Shown here in pieces: positions 1 through 10,337 of a stretch of 64,000 bases of DNA (position 1 is the stretch's first letter; each line of letters starts with the position of its first letter). A program made the translations under genes and the position numbers. Origin of the DNA: Psychromonas ossibalaenae ATCC BAA-1528 (GTDB lineage: Bacteria; Pseudomonadota; Gammaproteobacteria; Enterobacterales; Psychromonadaceae). The notes beneath the pieces are model-generated. The model was not told the origin of the DNA and did not search any database. It saw only the letters and a list, made by a program, of their open reading frames with translations. The stretch lies in NCBI RefSeq assembly GCF_000381745.1, contig NZ_KB906969.1:62001-126000 (forward strand). Reading direction: 5' to 3'.

Positions 1-967
1 GCGCCGTTGCCAGCTTCTCTCTCATCATTAAAACAGCCAGCGTGATGGTAGCTGTTTTAGCCAGCATCACGCCGACAACAACCAGCAATAACGTACTAAT
101 ATTATCTATCAATATGGGAAAGTGTAACAAAGTACCTATGGAGATAAAAAACATCGCCATCAGAATATCTTTAAAAGGCCGAATATCAGCTGAAAGCTGA
201 TGGCGGTAATGACTTTCAGCCAGCATCATGCCTGCCAAAAAAGCGCCTAAGGCCATTGATAAACCCAGCAGCTGGGTAAACCATGCGGCCAGCAGCGTAA
301 CAAATAGAGTCGATAGAATAAAAACCTCATCAAACCTGACGCGCCCCATTTCATCGAAAAAACGCGGTAACAACCAGCGTCCCACCGATAATAATACCGC
401 AACTGCAAATGCGCCTTTAACAAAAGCAATCGACAAAGGGATCAGTATTCCACCTTCGAGGGTAGGCATGGCAATAATAGGAATAATAATTAAAAATGGA
501 ACAACAGCAAGATCCTGGAAAAGTAAAATCGCAATCGCCAGTTTTCCTGTTTTAGAATGCAGCCGCTGCTGATCTCCCAAGACCTTAACTATAATTGCCG
601 TTGACGACATGGTTAATACACCGGCAACAGTAAACGACTCTACCCAGCTCATACCAAAAAATTGACTAAGCAGATAAAACATTAGAAATGAAACAATTAC
701 CTGTAATGCACCGACACCAAATACAGATCGGCGCATTTCAATAAGCTTATTTAATGAAAATTCTAGCCCCAGTGAAAACATTAAAAATACAATGCCGAAC
801 TCTGCAATCAGTTCTATCTCGTGATATGAGTCCAAGAAGTTAAGCAGGGAAGGACCGAGCACAAACCCAGTAAACAGATAGGCAACAATATTCGACAAAC
901 GAACCTGTCGAAACACAATCACACTAATAATGGCAAAAGATAATAGTAATAACAGATCGTTCAGCAC
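1..967 (-). CDS. CPA2-family monovalent cation/proton antiporter, partial (C-terminus outside window)
   Basis: I translated this frame from a GTG at 965-967, preceded by an AGGAGG ribosome site a few bases upstream. It stays open for about 322 codons to the window edge, so the C-terminus is missing. The protein is a chain of hydrophobic helices. An LGPSLLN segment near residue 40 and a FLMFSLGLEFS segment near residue 67 are typical of the CPA2 (KefB/KefC/YbaL-like) membrane antiporter domain, which exchanges K+ or Na+ for protons in the inner membrane. Whether a cytoplasmic TrkA-N (RCK) domain follows, as in Kef proteins, cannot be seen. It is divergent from the diguanylate cyclase gene. The family call is firm; the transported ion is unknown. 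Confidence 0.85.
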   Translation of the reverse strand, partial: MLNDLLLLLSFAIISVIVFRQVRLSNIVAYLFTGFVLGPSLLNFLDSYHEIELIAEFGIVFLMFSLGLEFSLNKLIEMRRSVFGVGALQVIVSFLMFYLLSQFFGMSWVESFTVAGVLTMSSTAIIVKVLGDQQRLHSKTGKLAIAILLFQDLAVVPFLIIIPIIAMPTLEGGILIPLSIAFVKGAFAVAVLLSVGRWLLPRFFDEMGRVRFDEVFILSTLFVTLLAAWFTQLLGLSMALGAFLAGMMLAESHYRHQLSADIRPFKDILMAMFFISIGTLLHFPILIDNISTLLLVVVGVMLAKTATITLAVLMMREKLATA

Positions 968-969
968 TA

Positions 970-1303
970 TTCTAAAAACCTCCTAATTGACACAACTGTC
1001 AAATAACGCCATTTATATGTCATCAAATATTTTCAGAAAAAGAATACAAACAGTGAAATATTTTTAGATCTGTACCTAATAATTTTTATTTCATAAATGT
1101 TTCTGCCTGTAACATTTAAAAAAAGCAAATAAATTAATCAGTTATCTCGTCAAGTTTAGCCAGATAAAAAGCATTGCTTTAAGCATAGCTAATCCTCAGA
1201 AAATCATGGTAAATAAAACGTCAATTACAATTTTCTATTCTGGCATAGATTGTGCATTTGTTATTGCCGAAGCATTATTTTTTGTCAGATAGAGGGATTT
1301 ATT
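970..1303. other. Divergent intergenic region, 334 bp
   Basis: AT-rich gap between the antiporter and the diguanylate cyclase. It contains a 6-bp inverted repeat (TTGACA at 987-992 and TGTCAA at 997-1002, CAAC between) just upstream of the antiporter ribosome site, which could be an operator. A GG-N10-GC element lies at 1241-1256. No gene was recognised. Confidence 0.5.
1241..1256 (+). promoter_or_regulatory. Candidate sigma-54 promoter of the diguanylate cyclase gene
   Basis: Reads TGGCAT, five bases, GTGCA: GG and GC in the required -24/-12 spacing, with one mismatch in the TTGC half. It lies about 48 bases before the chosen ATG. It is weaker than the sigma-54 sites found at the flagellar genes in this window. 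Confidence 0.4.
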
Positions 1304-2197
1304 ATGGAAACAATCACACAAGCAGAAGTTGGGGGATTTCCTATCAGCACCAACGTCTTTACAGTGTTTTCTAATGACTCGGTCTTAACACCTGAAAATA
1401 AACTAACCGTTCTCGAGCTGCTGCATGAATCATTGGACTTAAAGACCATGATGAACAGTTTTGCCTCTATAACGGCAAAATTTGTCCGCCCTTTTAATAT
1501 CAGTTTCCAGTCTGCACATGGTTTTTTCAGTTCCAAAATCGATACTAAATCGCATTACAGTAAAAGTTATAACCTGTCCTTGCCGTCAACCAGTGCGCGA
1601 ATAGGATCAATAACCTATCAAAGTGACAAGCCGCTTTCTGTGCAGGAAAATAAATTATTAACGGAGCTGCACAACCTACTGATTCCCAGTTTAAAACATG
1701 CATTAAAATTCTCTGAATTAAATTCCATGGTACTCAAGGATCATCTTACTAATATCGGCAACCGTGCTTATTATGATGAATGCTTAAACCGGGCAATTGA
1801 ACAAAGCAGCCGCAACCAGCAGGGCTTATCCTTAATGGTCTTAGACATTAACAGCTTTAAGCTTATCAATGATACTTACGGACATTTACAAGGTGACAAG
1901 GTACTGCAGGCTTTTGCCGGGTTGTTAACAAAAAGCGTGCGCACATCGGATATGGTGTTTCGCTTAGGCGGTGATGAATTTGCTGTTATTCTGCAGCCGG
2001 GTGAACAGTGCTCAGTTAATAAAGTCATCAGCCGCTTATCTCATGAAATCGCAGGCAACTCTTTCTTAACTGAGCTGCAGTTTTCAACCAGTATCGGTTT
2101 CAGCCACTGGGAGATGGGTAAAAGCATCAATGAACTGTTTTATCAGGCAGATCAAAAACTCTATCAGAATAAAGCGTTAAGCAAAGCGAACCGTTAA
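1304..2197 (+). CDS. Diguanylate cyclase (GGDEF domain) with N-terminal GAF-like region
   Basis: Makes the second messenger cyclic di-GMP from two GTP. The C-terminal half is a GGDEF domain: DHLTNIGNR at its start, the metal-site stretch LDINSFKLINDTYGH, and an intact GGDEF at residues 222-226. An RTSD inhibitory I-site lies five residues before GGDEF, so product feedback is expected. The N-terminal ~130 residues look like a soluble sensory GAF-like domain, without membrane segments. The frame is open from 1250, but ATG 1304 has a GAGGG ribosome site and gives a 297-residue protein, so I prefer it. The 3' end overlaps the convergent tilS by 21 bases. The input signal is unknown. Confidence 0.88.
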   Translation: METITQAEVGGFPISTNVFTVFSNDSVLTPENKLTVLELLHESLDLKTMMNSFASITAKFVRPFNISFQSAHGFFSSKIDTKSHYSKSYNLSLPSTSARIGSITYQSDKPLSVQENKLLTELHNLLIPSLKHALKFSELNSMVLKDHLTNIGNRAYYDECLNRAIEQSSRNQQGLSLMVLDINSFKLINDTYGHLQGDKVLQAFAGLLTKSVRTSDMVFRLGGDEFAVILQPGEQCSVNKVISRLSHEIAGNSFLTELQFSTSIGFSHWEMGKSINELFYQADQKLYQNKALSKANR

Positions 2198-3544
2198 GCA
2201 GGAATCGATACCTCCAGACGCCTCTGGAGTGCACTGCCATAAACCGACGGCACTGCTCAGTTTACCGTTGATTAAAATAAAGGGCACAAAATCTCGTAAC
2301 CAGGGCGGTACATGATACTCATGAAGCAGCTTTTTAACAGTGCGCGAACCATTACGCCCGGCCGGCCGGCAGCTCAGTTTAGCCGGCAGCTGCTGACGAA
2401 AGCAGACGGCAATTTCTGCCCCCTGCTTAAAACAGATACTGTCACTGTTATTAACCTTGTCTTTAATCATAGAAAACTGCAGCTTAACCCGTCCGTCCAG
2501 CAGGTTCAACTGCGCTTCACCAGCCCAGACTACAGGCGAATCAGGCAGACTCACTGCCGGCAGATCTTTCACTAAATACAGATGCCCGCGATAACGGCGT
2601 ACAGAATACCCTTTAAACTGAATCTCAGGTAACGCATCTTCCCCCGCTAATACAACATCCTGCCAGATCGCAAGCAGCTGCTTAGATGACGGATAACTAT
2701 AGTTGTTTTCTTTAAACCAGTAACGCAGAACATTATTACGACGCGCGATACTTAATTCTTTTATGCTGCTGATATCTACAACTTGTTGATTTAACAGTGC
2801 CATGCTGCAATGCTGAAAATCGATCCCGCCGATTTCATCTAATAACGTCTGCTGCTCCTGACAGAGACTGGCTGTACGTGCTGCAGTTTTAGTAATAGCC
2901 GGCCAGCGCTGTTTTAATAACGGCGTAATACTATGGCGGATAAAGTTACGGTCAAACACTTGATCACTGTTACTTTCATCTTCAATCCACTTTAAAGCGA
3001 AAGCCTGGGCATAGGACTCAAGCTGCTGACGAGAGAAATTTAATAACGGACGAATTAAGTGTCCGCATGTTAATTTCTGCTTACTGAGTATCCCCTGCAG
3101 CCCGGTATTACCGGAACCGCGCTTTAGTGCTAGTAAGACCGTTTCAAGCTGATCATCCTGATGGTGAGCAGTTACTAAATAAGCCTTCTCGGATAGCTTC
3201 TCGGTTAAGCACAAATAGCGTTTTTCTCTTGCCAGAGCTTCAATACTGGTACGACTCTTTTTTACTAAACTTACCTGTGAAGTTATAAATTTAATATTTA
3301 ACTCTTTACATAAATCCCGACAAAAAACTGTCCAGGCTTGCGCATTAGCGCTTAAGCCATGATCGACGTGATGTCCACAGACAGAAAGCTCTCCTCCACG
3401 ATTACGCAGCCTGGCAAACAGGTGCAGCAGTACAACAGAATCTAAACCGCCGCTTAAAGCAATATGAAATTCTGTTTTATCCTGCACGGCAGCTAATGTA
3501 TTTAACTGCCCGGAAAAACTATCCAATAAATCATTGTCGGTCAT
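2177..3544 (-). CDS. tilS: tRNA(Ile)-lysidine synthase
   Basis: Attaches lysine to C34 of the tRNA-Ile with CAU anticodon, converting it to an AUA reader; an essential cytoplasmic enzyme. The PP-loop ATP-binding motif SGGLDS is at residues 31-36, followed by GHHVDHGLS and TAHHQDDQLET, which are family signatures of the N-terminal catalytic domain. The C-terminal part with SCRPAGRNGSRTVKKLLHE matches the TilS C-terminal tRNA-binding domain. The 455-residue length is normal for the longer gammaproteobacterial form. It follows dnaE by 15 bases and is the last gene of the long reverse-strand block. Its tail overlaps the convergent diguanylate cyclase gene. Confidence 0.97.
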   Translation of the reverse strand: MTDNDLLDSFSGQLNTLAAVQDKTEFHIALSGGLDSVVLLHLFARLRNRGGELSVCGHHVDHGLSANAQAWTVFCRDLCKELNIKFITSQVSLVKKSRTSIEALAREKRYLCLTEKLSEKAYLVTAHHQDDQLETVLLALKRGSGNTGLQGILSKQKLTCGHLIRPLLNFSRQQLESYAQAFALKWIEDESNSDQVFDRNFIRHSITPLLKQRWPAITKTAARTASLCQEQQTLLDEIGGIDFQHCSMALLNQQVVDISSIKELSIARRNNVLRYWFKENNYSYPSSKQLLAIWQDVVLAGEDALPEIQFKGYSVRRYRGHLYLVKDLPAVSLPDSPVVWAGEAQLNLLDGRVKLQFSMIKDKVNNSDSICFKQGAEIAVCFRQQLPAKLSCRPAGRNGSRTVKKLLHEYHVPPWLRDFVPFILINGKLSSAVGLWQCTPEASGGIDSCLTVRFA

Positions 3545-3559
3545 CTGTTTATCTCAGAG

Positions 3560-6500
3560 TTAATTAACATGATCAAAATGCAGAGTAACGTTTTCTTCAC
3601 CAAGCAGGCGCGCCAGGGCAAACAACAGATCATCCGTCGGGGTGATTGCCCACTGCCGCCCTAAGGTTAGCTCAGCCTGCGCCTGCTTATTGGTATATTC
3701 AATAAACACCGGACATAAGCCGCCGATCGCCGGCTGCAGTGCTTGATGTAACTCAGTCTGAAAATCCGGGCCGATAAAATCAGCATTTATTTTTAAACGT
3801 AATTTCGAAGCAAAACGTTCGCGCGCCTGATCAATGCTCATCACCTCACGAGCATTCATTTTCAGGCCGCCGTTAAAGAAGTCTTCACTTACCTGCCCCT
3901 GCAGTATCAGCACACTATCAGTGACCAGCAGTTCTTCATACTGATCCAGCAGATCCGCAAAAACGGTAATATCCATACGCGCACTTTTATCGTCCAGGGT
4001 AATAATCCCCATGCGCTTACCTGCTTTAGTCACCATCACGCGCATACTCAGAATCAAACCGGCCACACGGCTGTTCTGACCGCGGCGGTTAGCAACCAGG
4101 TTAACCAGTTTAGTACAGTGGAATGCACGCACATGACTTTCATACTGATTGATCGGATGTCCGGTCAGGTATAACCCCAGAGTCTCCTTCTCTCCTGCCA
4201 GCCACTGTTTTTCCGGCCACTCCTGTACACAGGCAAATTTATCGGCAATCTCTTCACTGTCAGTGGTTAACACGCCGAACAGATCACTTTGTCCAAATGC
4301 TTCGGCTTTTTTATGCTGCACAGCAGACTGCAGCGCACCCGGCAGGGTTTCCATCAGAGCCGCTCGATGCGGTCCTAATTTATCTAATGCCCCCGCTAAA
4401 ATAAGTTTTTCTAAAATGCGCTTATTACAGCGTTTTAGATCAATACGATTACAGAAATCAAACAGATCTTTAAACTTGCCGCCAGCTTCACGCGCTTCAA
4501 TAATTGCATCAACGGGGCCTTCACCCACCCCTTTAACCGCGCCGATGCCGTAAACAATACGCTGATCCGGATCCACATTGAATTTAAACAAACCTTCGTT
4601 AACATCAGGCGGGCCAAGATCTAATCCCATGCTTTGGCACTCTGCCACCAGAACAACGATTTTTTCAGTATTATCCATATCCGCAGACATAACCGCGGCC
4701 ATAAAATAAGAGGGATAAAAGGTTTTCATCCACAATGTTTGATAGGAAACTAATGCGTAAGCTGCTGAGTGAGATTTATTAAAACCATAACCGGCGAATT
4801 TTTCTACCAGATCGAAGATCTTCATCGCCAGTTCGCCGTCGATACCGTTAGCAACAGCCCCCTCTTCAAAGGCGGCACGCTGCTTAGCCATCTCTTCGGG
4901 TTTTTTCTTACCCATAGCACGACGCAGCATATCGGCGCCGCCCAGCGTATAACCCGACAGAACCTGGGCAATCTGCATTACCTGTTCCTGATACAGGATG
5001 ATGCCGTAGGTCGGTGACAAAATATCTTTTAATGACTCATGCTGCCATTTTTCATCCGGGTAGGAAACGGCCTCACGCCCGTGTTTACGCTCGATAAAGT
5101 TATCTACCATGCCTGAGCCTAACGGCCCGGGACGGAACAGAGCAACCAGTGCGATCATATCTTCGAAACAGTCGGGCTGCAGGCGGCGGATCAGATCCTT
5201 CATACCGCGTGACTCCAGCTGGAATACCGCGGTGGTTTCATAACGCTTTAACAGATCAAAACAGGCCGGTTCAGTCAGATCTATCTTCTCAATATAAATC
5301 GGCTCTTCACCGCGCATTTTTTTATGCGCGTTAGCCATATCTAATGCCCACTGCACAATAGTCAGTGTCCGCAAACCTAGGAAGTCGAACTTTACCAGAC
5401 CGGCGGTTTCTACATCATTCTTATCAAACTGAGTAACCGGGTTATGACCTTCATCATCACAGTAAAGCGGTGCAAAGTCGGTAATGGTGGTCGGAGAGAT
5501 AACAACACCACCAGCGTGTTTACCGGCATTACGAATAGTGCCTTCCAGCGTACGGCACATGTCGATTAAGGCGCGCACCTCTTCACTGCCGTCATAACGC
5601 TCCTGCAGACGAGGCTCTTCTTCAAAAGCTTTAGTCAGGGTCATGCCTGGTGTCGGCGGTACCAGTTTAGAAATACCGTCAACAAAACCATAGGCATGAC
5701 CAAGTACACGCCCGACATCACGAATTACCGCTTTAGCCGCCATGGTACCGAAGGTGATAATCTGCGACACCGCATCACGCCCGTAGAGCTCTGCTACGTG
5801 ATCGATTACTTCATCACGCCTGTCCATACAGAAGTCAATATCGAAATCGGGCATAGAAACACGTTCAGGGTTCAAAAATCGTTCGAACAGCAGCTCAAAT
5901 TCCAACGGATCCAGATCGGTGATCTTCTGTGCATAGGCAACCAGAGAACCGGCACCAGACCCTCGGCCCGGGCCGACCGGAATATTATTATCCTTACTCC
6001 ATTGGATAAATTCCATTACGATCAAGAAGTAACCAGGGAATCCCATGGTATTAATAACGTCTAACTCAATCTGCAGACGTTCATCATAGGGTTTACGAAT
6101 TTCAGCAAAATCCGGGGAGTTTTTATCAAATAAAAATTCTAATCGTTCCTGTAAACCTTTTCGGGAAACATCACAGAAATAATCGTTGATCGACAAATCA
6201 CCGGTTGGAAAGTCCGGCAGGAAGTATTCACCTAACCGCAGGATAACATTACAGCGTTTAGCTATTTCCACGCTGTTCTGCAGTGCTTCCGGGATGTCTG
6301 AAAACAGTTCACACATCTCCTGTTCACTGCGCAGGTACTGTTCAGGGCTGTAGTCTTTTGGACGGCGATCATCACCCAGTGTATAACCCTGATTGATACA
6401 TACTCGGATATCATGGGCATCAAAGAGTGTCTGGTCAGCAAAAACCACTTCATTAGTCGCAACAACCGGTAGTTTATATTTTTCCGACCAGGCAAGCGCC

Positions 6501-7081
6501 AGGTGCAGATAATCTTCCTCATTAACACGATTAGTTCGAATCAATTCCAGATAATAACGCTGCGGAAAATGTTCCAGATAAAATGCTGTTATCTGTTCGG
6601 CTGCTTCCTCATTGCCTTTTAACAGCATACGCCCAAGATCGCCGTCTTTTGCACCGGAAAGCAGCAGCACGCCTTTATTGTGCTCAATCAGCCAGTCCTG
6701 ATCAATAACCGCACGCCCGCCGACATGCCCGCGCAGGTAAGCTTTAGATATTAATTCGGTGACATTTTTATACCCGTCATTATCCATTGCCAGTGCAGTC
6801 AGGCGAAACTGTTCTCCTTCTAGCAGTTCACTCTGCACCCAGAAGTCAGCCCCCACTATCGGCTTAACACCCGCACCGTGGGCTGCCCCGTAGAATTTAA
6901 CCAGGCCGCAAAAATTAGTCTGATCGGTAATCGCCAGTGCCGGCATCTTCATCGAAGCGGTTTTAGCAACCAGTGGTTTTACTTTGGTTAAACCATCCAC
7001 CATTGAAAAATCACTATGCACACGCAGGTGAATAAATTTAGGCGGTTGATTGTTAACAACAGGGTGCTCTGATTCAGACAT
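3560..7081 (-). CDS. dnaE: DNA polymerase III alpha subunit
   Basis: Catalytic subunit of the replicative polymerase. The N-terminal PHP domain begins with [13 protein letters not shown]. The palm-domain catalytic aspartates are visible in PDFDIDF near residue 410, and the third in [17 protein letters not shown] beta-clamp binding motif lies near residue 935, followed by an OB-fold region. The length of 1173 residues is close to the 1160 of E. coli DnaE. It lies downstream of rnhB, as in E. coli, but here a 153-base gap carrying a decayed copy of the rnhB 3' end separates the two. It is probably co-transcribed with tilS downstream. Confidence 0.98.
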   Translation of the reverse strand: MSESEHPVVNNQPPKFIHLRVHSDFSMVDGLTKVKPLVAKTASMKMPALAITDQTNFCGLVKFYGAAHGAGVKPIVGADFWVQSELLEGEQFRLTALAMDNDGYKNVTELISKAYLRGHVGGRAVIDQDWLIEHNKGVLLLSGAKDGDLGRMLLKGNEEAAEQITAFYLEHFPQRYYLELIRTNRVNEEDYLHLALAWSEKYKLPVVATNEVVFADQTLFDAHDIRVCINQGYTLGDDRRPKDYSPEQYLRSEQEMCELFSDIPEALQNSVEIAKRCNVILRLGEYFLPDFPTGDLSINDYFCDVSRKGLQERLEFLFDKNSPDFAEIRKPYDERLQIELDVINTMGFPGYFLIVMEFIQWSKDNNIPVGPGRGSGAGSLVAYAQKITDLDPLEFELLFERFLNPERVSMPDFDIDFCMDRRDEVIDHVAELYGRDAVSQIITFGTMAAKAVIRDVGRVLGHAYGFVDGISKLVPPTPGMTLTKAFEEEPRLQERYDGSEEVRALIDMCRTLEGTIRNAGKHAGGVVISPTTITDFAPLYCDDEGHNPVTQFDKNDVETAGLVKFDFLGLRTLTIVQWALDMANAHKKMRGEEPIYIEKIDLTEPACFDLLKRYETTAVFQLESRGMKDLIRRLQPDCFEDMIALVALFRPGPLGSGMVDNFIERKHGREAVSYPDEKWQHESLKDILSPTYGIILYQEQVMQIAQVLSGYTLGGADMLRRAMGKKKPEEMAKQRAAFEEGAVANGIDGELAMKIFDLVEKFAGYGFNKSHSAAYALVSYQTLWMKTFYPSYFMAAVMSADMDNTEKIVVLVAECQSMGLDLGPPDVNEGLFKFNVDPDQRIVYGIGAVKGVGEGPVDAIIEAREAGGKFKDLFDFCNRIDLKRCNKRILEKLILAGALDKLGPHRAALMETLPGALQSAVQHKKAEAFGQSDLFGVLTTDSEEIADKFACVQEWPEKQWLAGEKETLGLYLTGHPINQYESHVRAFHCTKLVNLVANRRGQNSRVAGLILSMRVMVTKAGKRMGIITLDDKSARMDITVFADLLDQYEELLVTDSVLILQGQVSEDFFNGGLKMNAREVMSIDQARERFASKLRLKINADFIGPDFQTELHQALQPAIGGLCPVFIEYTNKQAQAELTLGRQWAITPTDDLLFALARLLGEENVTLHFDHVN

Positions 7082-7095
7082 AAGGTTATCTACTT

Positions 7096-7178
7096 TTATA
7101 ACAAGCCAAGTGCTTTTTTACTGGTTTAAAACTTTTACGCTTTCCGGAGTAACGTTTTACTTTTGTAGAACGTTTCAA
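7096..7178 (-). pseudogene. Degenerate duplicate of the rnhB 3' end
   Basis: This stretch in the dnaE-rnhB gap aligns base for base with the last ~83 bases of rnhB (7235-7317), with scattered substitutions and a few single-base indels. In the reverse-strand reading, the RKSFKPVKK segment and the terminal TTATAA are preserved, but a missing base breaks the frame before the stop. No start codon or full domain remains. It is best read as the remnant of a tandem duplication of the rnhB tail. Confidence 0.75.
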
Positions 7179-7234
7179 TGCGCTGTTAATAAAGGTCCCC
7201 CTTACAAACAACGCACTTGAATTTCAACTGAAGA

Positions 7235-7849
7235 TTATAACAAACCCAGCGCTTTTTTTACTGGTTTAAAGCTCTTACGGTATTCCGGGATAACCCCGTA
7301 CTTTTCTAGTGCTTCAAAGTGTGCTTTGGTTGGGTAGCCCTTATGTTTGGCAAAGCCGTAATCCGGATATTTTTGGTCAAGCGCAACCATCTCCCGATCC
7401 CGCGTTACTTTAGCAATAATGGAAGCGGCACTGATTTCGGCCACACGTAAATCGCCTTTTACCACCGCTTCACTGGGCATTTTTAGTTCAGGACAGCGGT
7501 TGCCGTCAATAAATACAAACTCAGGCTGCACAGTTAAATTTTCAACCGCACGCTGCATCGCTAACATAGTGGCATGCAGAATATTAAGATCATCTATTTC
7601 CGCAGGCGAAGCGCGCCCCACCGCAATACATAAAGCTTTTTCCTGAATCTGATCGAATAACAGGGCAAGTTTTTTGTCCGTGAGTTTTTTAGAGTCAGTC
7701 AGCCCTTCAATGGGATTATTGCCGTCTAAAATCACAGCCGCCGTAACGACATCACCAACCAGCGGGCCGCGGCCGACTTCATCAACACCGGCTATTAAAG
7801 TAAAGTCGGGATAAATAACTTCTGGAAAATCGTTTTTTAACTTACTCAT
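7235..7849 (-). CDS. rnhB: Ribonuclease HII
   Basis: Endonuclease that cuts the RNA strand of RNA/DNA hybrids and starts removal of misincorporated ribonucleotides. DEVGRG at residues 23-28 carries the first acidic catalytic pair. FIDGNRCP and the [12 protein letters not shown] segment supply the other conserved residues. At 204 residues it has normal length. It sits between lpxB and dnaE, as in E. coli, 21 bases downstream of lpxB. The final ~83 bases are duplicated in degenerate form in the gap to dnaE. Confidence 0.97.
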   Translation of the reverse strand: MSKLKNDFPEVIYPDFTLIAGVDEVGRGPLVGDVVTAAVILDGNNPIEGLTDSKKLTDKKLALLFDQIQEKALCIAVGRASPAEIDDLNILHATMLAMQRAVENLTVQPEFVFIDGNRCPELKMPSEAVVKGDLRVAEISAASIIAKVTRDREMVALDQKYPDYGFAKHKGYPTKAHFEALEKYGVIPEYRKSFKPVKKALGLL

Positions 7850-7870
7850 TCTATTCTCTATACAGCAGGA

Positions 7871-9013
7871 TTATTTGCTTTCTAATAAATTAACTACAGC
7901 CTGGGCCGCTTGTGAGTCTGCATCGCATTTTATTAACTGATGTAACTCAGTAAAAGTCTTAATCATATCGCTATTGTCTTGTCCTAATAAACGATTTAAT
8001 TCTCCGACAATTTTTTCTACCGTACAGTCGTGCTGGCTGAGCTCTTTAACCACTTCCCTGTCAGCAATCAAATTTGGTAAAGAGGTATATTTAATTTTTG
8101 ATAAAGATTTCGCAATCACATAAGTTAACGGCTTGACCCGATATGCAACTACCATCGGCGCTTTAGCCAGCATAGCTTCAAGCGCGGCAGTACCGGACGC
8201 AAGTAATACAGTATCGGCAGACTGAAGCACAGCACTCGCCTGGCCGTCAAATATAAGCAAAGGCAGATCCGGCGCATACTGTTCTTTCTGGGCTAAAAAC
8301 TGTTTTTTACGCGCTTCATTTACCATAGGCACGATAAACTTAAGTTCAGGGTACTGTTTACTAATAAGTGCCGCTGACTGTAAAAAGATCGGCCCTAACA
8401 TCTCAACTTCGGCTTTACGGCTGCCGGGTAAAACTGCTAACAATTTGTCTTGCTCAGCAAGACCAAGGCGGGAACGTGCAGCCGCTTTCTCAGGCAGTAA
8501 CGGCAGCTGATCCGCCAGGGTATGACCGACAAACTGACAAGGCACATTAAACTTATCATAAAATGCTTTTTCAAAAGGCAGGAAAGCTAAAACCAGATCG
8601 GTGGCCTTAGCAATTTTATGAATTCTCCACTGCTTCCAGGCCCAGACTGACGGGCTGACATAATGAATTGTTTTAATATTTTTTTCTTTTAATTTCAATT
8701 CAACAGTTAAGTTAAAATCAGGGGCATCAATACCGATAAATATATCGGGCGGATTAGCAATAAAATGATTAATAATCGATTTACGAATGGTTAAAATACT
8801 GCGTAATTTCCCCAGTACTTCAACAAACCCCATCACCGATAAGGCTTCAAGCGGATGTAATGCTTTACAACCTTGTGCAATCATTTTCGGACCGGCAATC
8901 CCTTCAAACACTGCATCTGGATAATGCACTTTTAAGGCTTTAATTAACCCTTCGCCTAAAATATCACCGGAAGCTTCGCCTGCAATCAGACCGATTCTTA
9001 ATGGTTTACTCAT
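7871..9013 (-). CDS. lpxB: Lipid-A-disaccharide synthase
   Basis: GT19 glycosyltransferase that condenses UDP-2,3-diacylglucosamine with lipid X to make the lipid A disaccharide at the inner membrane. GLIAGEASGD near the N-terminus is the LpxB signature, and LLASGTAALE is the nucleotide-sugar site. The 380-residue length is standard. It follows lpxA but is separated from it by a strong intrinsic terminator-like hairpin (9029-9056), so its expression may depend on read-through or on an extra promoter. It runs on to rnhB. Confidence 0.97.
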   Translation of the reverse strand: MSKPLRIGLIAGEASGDILGEGLIKALKVHYPDAVFEGIAGPKMIAQGCKALHPLEALSVMGFVEVLGKLRSILTIRKSIINHFIANPPDIFIGIDAPDFNLTVELKLKEKNIKTIHYVSPSVWAWKQWRIHKIAKATDLVLAFLPFEKAFYDKFNVPCQFVGHTLADQLPLLPEKAAARSRLGLAEQDKLLAVLPGSRKAEVEMLGPIFLQSAALISKQYPELKFIVPMVNEARKKQFLAQKEQYAPDLPLLIFDGQASAVLQSADTVLLASGTAALEAMLAKAPMVVAYRVKPLTYVIAKSLSKIKYTSLPNLIADREVVKELSQHDCTVEKIVGELNRLLGQDNSDMIKTFTELHQLIKCDADSQAAQAVVNLLESK

Positions 9014-9028
9014 TTCTAATTCACCCTT

Positions 9029-9056
9029 AAAAAAAAAGGCTCTAATGAGCCTTTTT
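9029..9056 (-). terminator. Intrinsic terminator between lpxA and lpxB
   Basis: Read on the reverse strand: an A-rich left arm, GGCTC, loop ATTA, GAGCC, then nine T residues. The stem extends through A-T pairs, so it could also work on the forward strand. It lies directly upstream of the lpxB start, inside an otherwise continuous lpx operon, and would act as an attenuator there. Confidence 0.75.
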
Positions 9057-9081
9057 CTAATAAAACTAACTGGTTATCAAA

Positions 9082-9870
9082 TTAACGGACAATACCGCGG
9101 CTGTCTTCACAGATAAAGTCATATAAGACCTGCAGTTCAGGACAGCTGTCTAATTTTGCAGCAATTTCCTGCTTAGCCTGTTCAAGGGTATTTCCCTGAC
9201 GGCAGATCGCTTTATAAGCACGTTTGATTTCCATAATGGCGGCGCTGCTGAAACCACGGCGCTTTAAACCAACCGAATTAATCCCCTGAGCCTGTACATA
9301 ATTCCCCGTTGCCATGAAATAAGGCGGGATGTCTTTATTAACAGCAGAGCAGCCGCCGATCATTGCATACTCGCCGACACGAGTGAACTGATGCAGTGCC
9401 GAAAGACCGCCGATAATCACATTATTAGCCAGTTTAGTATGGCCGGCTAATGTCGCATTATTAGATAGGATAATATTATCACCAAGGACACAGTCATGAG
9501 CGACATGTACATAAGCCATTAGTAAGTTATTATTACCGATGCGGGTTGTGCCCTGATCCTGAGCCGTACCACGATGAATAGTACAACTTTCACGAAATAC
9601 GTTATTATCACCTATTTCCAGAAAGGTTTCTTCACCGTTATATTTCAGATCCTGGCAGTCTTCGCCGACTGAAGCAAATTGAAAAATTTTATTACCCTGC
9701 CCCATTTTAGTCGGGCCCTTGACAACAACATGCGGTGCAATCCAACAGTCATCACCAATTTCTACACGATCCCCGATAATACTATACGGACCAATTTCTA
9801 CATTTTTACCGATCACGGCATTTTCATGCACAATTGCAGTTGGATGAATTCTTGCTGTTGAATTTGTCAT
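9082..9870 (-). CDS. lpxA: UDP-N-acetylglucosamine acyltransferase
   Basis: First enzyme of lipid A synthesis; it moves 3-hydroxyacyl from ACP to UDP-GlcNAc. The protein has the left-handed beta-helix hexapeptide repeats of the family, beginning with [14 protein letters not shown]. The catalytic His is in the YVHVAHDC segment, and a C-terminal helical domain follows. An upstream in-frame start exists at 9891. The ATG at 9870 overlaps the fabZ stop by one base (TAATG), has an AAGAGAG ribosome site inside fabZ, and gives the standard 262 residues, so it is chosen. Confidence 0.96.
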   Translation of the reverse strand: MTNSTARIHPTAIVHENAVIGKNVEIGPYSIIGDRVEIGDDCWIAPHVVVKGPTKMGQGNKIFQFASVGEDCQDLKYNGEETFLEIGDNNVFRESCTIHRGTAQDQGTTRIGNNNLLMAYVHVAHDCVLGDNIILSNNATLAGHTKLANNVIIGGLSALHQFTRVGEYAMIGGCSAVNKDIPPYFMATGNYVQAQGINSVGLKRRGFSSAAIMEIKRAYKAICRQGNTLEQAKQEIAAKLDSCPELQVLYDFICEDSRGIVR

Positions 9871-10322
9871 TAGATCTCTCTTCTTGCGCACATGATCATC
9901 GCCTGACAGGCTATTTCACCGTCAACTTTTGCTGTACATTCAAATTTGCCCATACCGCGGCGATCTTTTAGGTAAATAACTTCAAGGTGAATTATATCGC
10001 CAGGTACAACCGGTTTACGGAAACGTACTTTATCGATTGATGCTAAGAAATATAGTTCATTTTCAGCAGGTTTGCCGTAAGTTGCAAATGCTAATACACC
10101 CGTTGCCTGTGCTAATGCTTCAACAATCATTACACCGGGAAATACCGGAGTACCCGGGAAATGACCTTGAAACTGCGGTTCATTAAAAGAAACATTCTTT
10201 ACACCATGCAGGGTTTTACCAGGAACATAATCTAATACGCGATCCACCAATAAAAACGGGTAGCGATGCGGTAAAAGATCCATGATCTCTTTAATATCCA
10301 GTGAATTTAATTCGTTACTCAC
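9870..10322 (-). CDS. fabZ: (3R)-hydroxyacyl-ACP dehydratase FabZ
   Basis: Dehydrates 3-hydroxyacyl-ACP in fatty-acid elongation and competes with LpxA and LpxD for substrate. The hot-dog fold signature is clear: [14 protein letters not shown], then [17 protein letters not shown] with the catalytic His and Glu. It is 150 residues long and starts at GTG. It sits between lpxD (16 bases upstream) and lpxA (one-base overlap), the usual arrangement that links lipid A and phospholipid supply. Confidence 0.97.
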   Translation of the reverse strand: MSNELNSLDIKEIMDLLPHRYPFLLVDRVLDYVPGKTLHGVKNVSFNEPQFQGHFPGTPVFPGVMIVEALAQATGVLAFATYGKPAENELYFLASIDKVRFRKPVVPGDIIHLEVIYLKDRRGMGKFECTAKVDGEIACQAMIMCARREI

Positions 10323-10337
10323 GATCAGTTCCTTTAT

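Noticed and set aside
228-572. 114-residue forward open frame in the antiporter gene
   Set aside because: Antisense to a clear membrane-antiporter frame; shadow.
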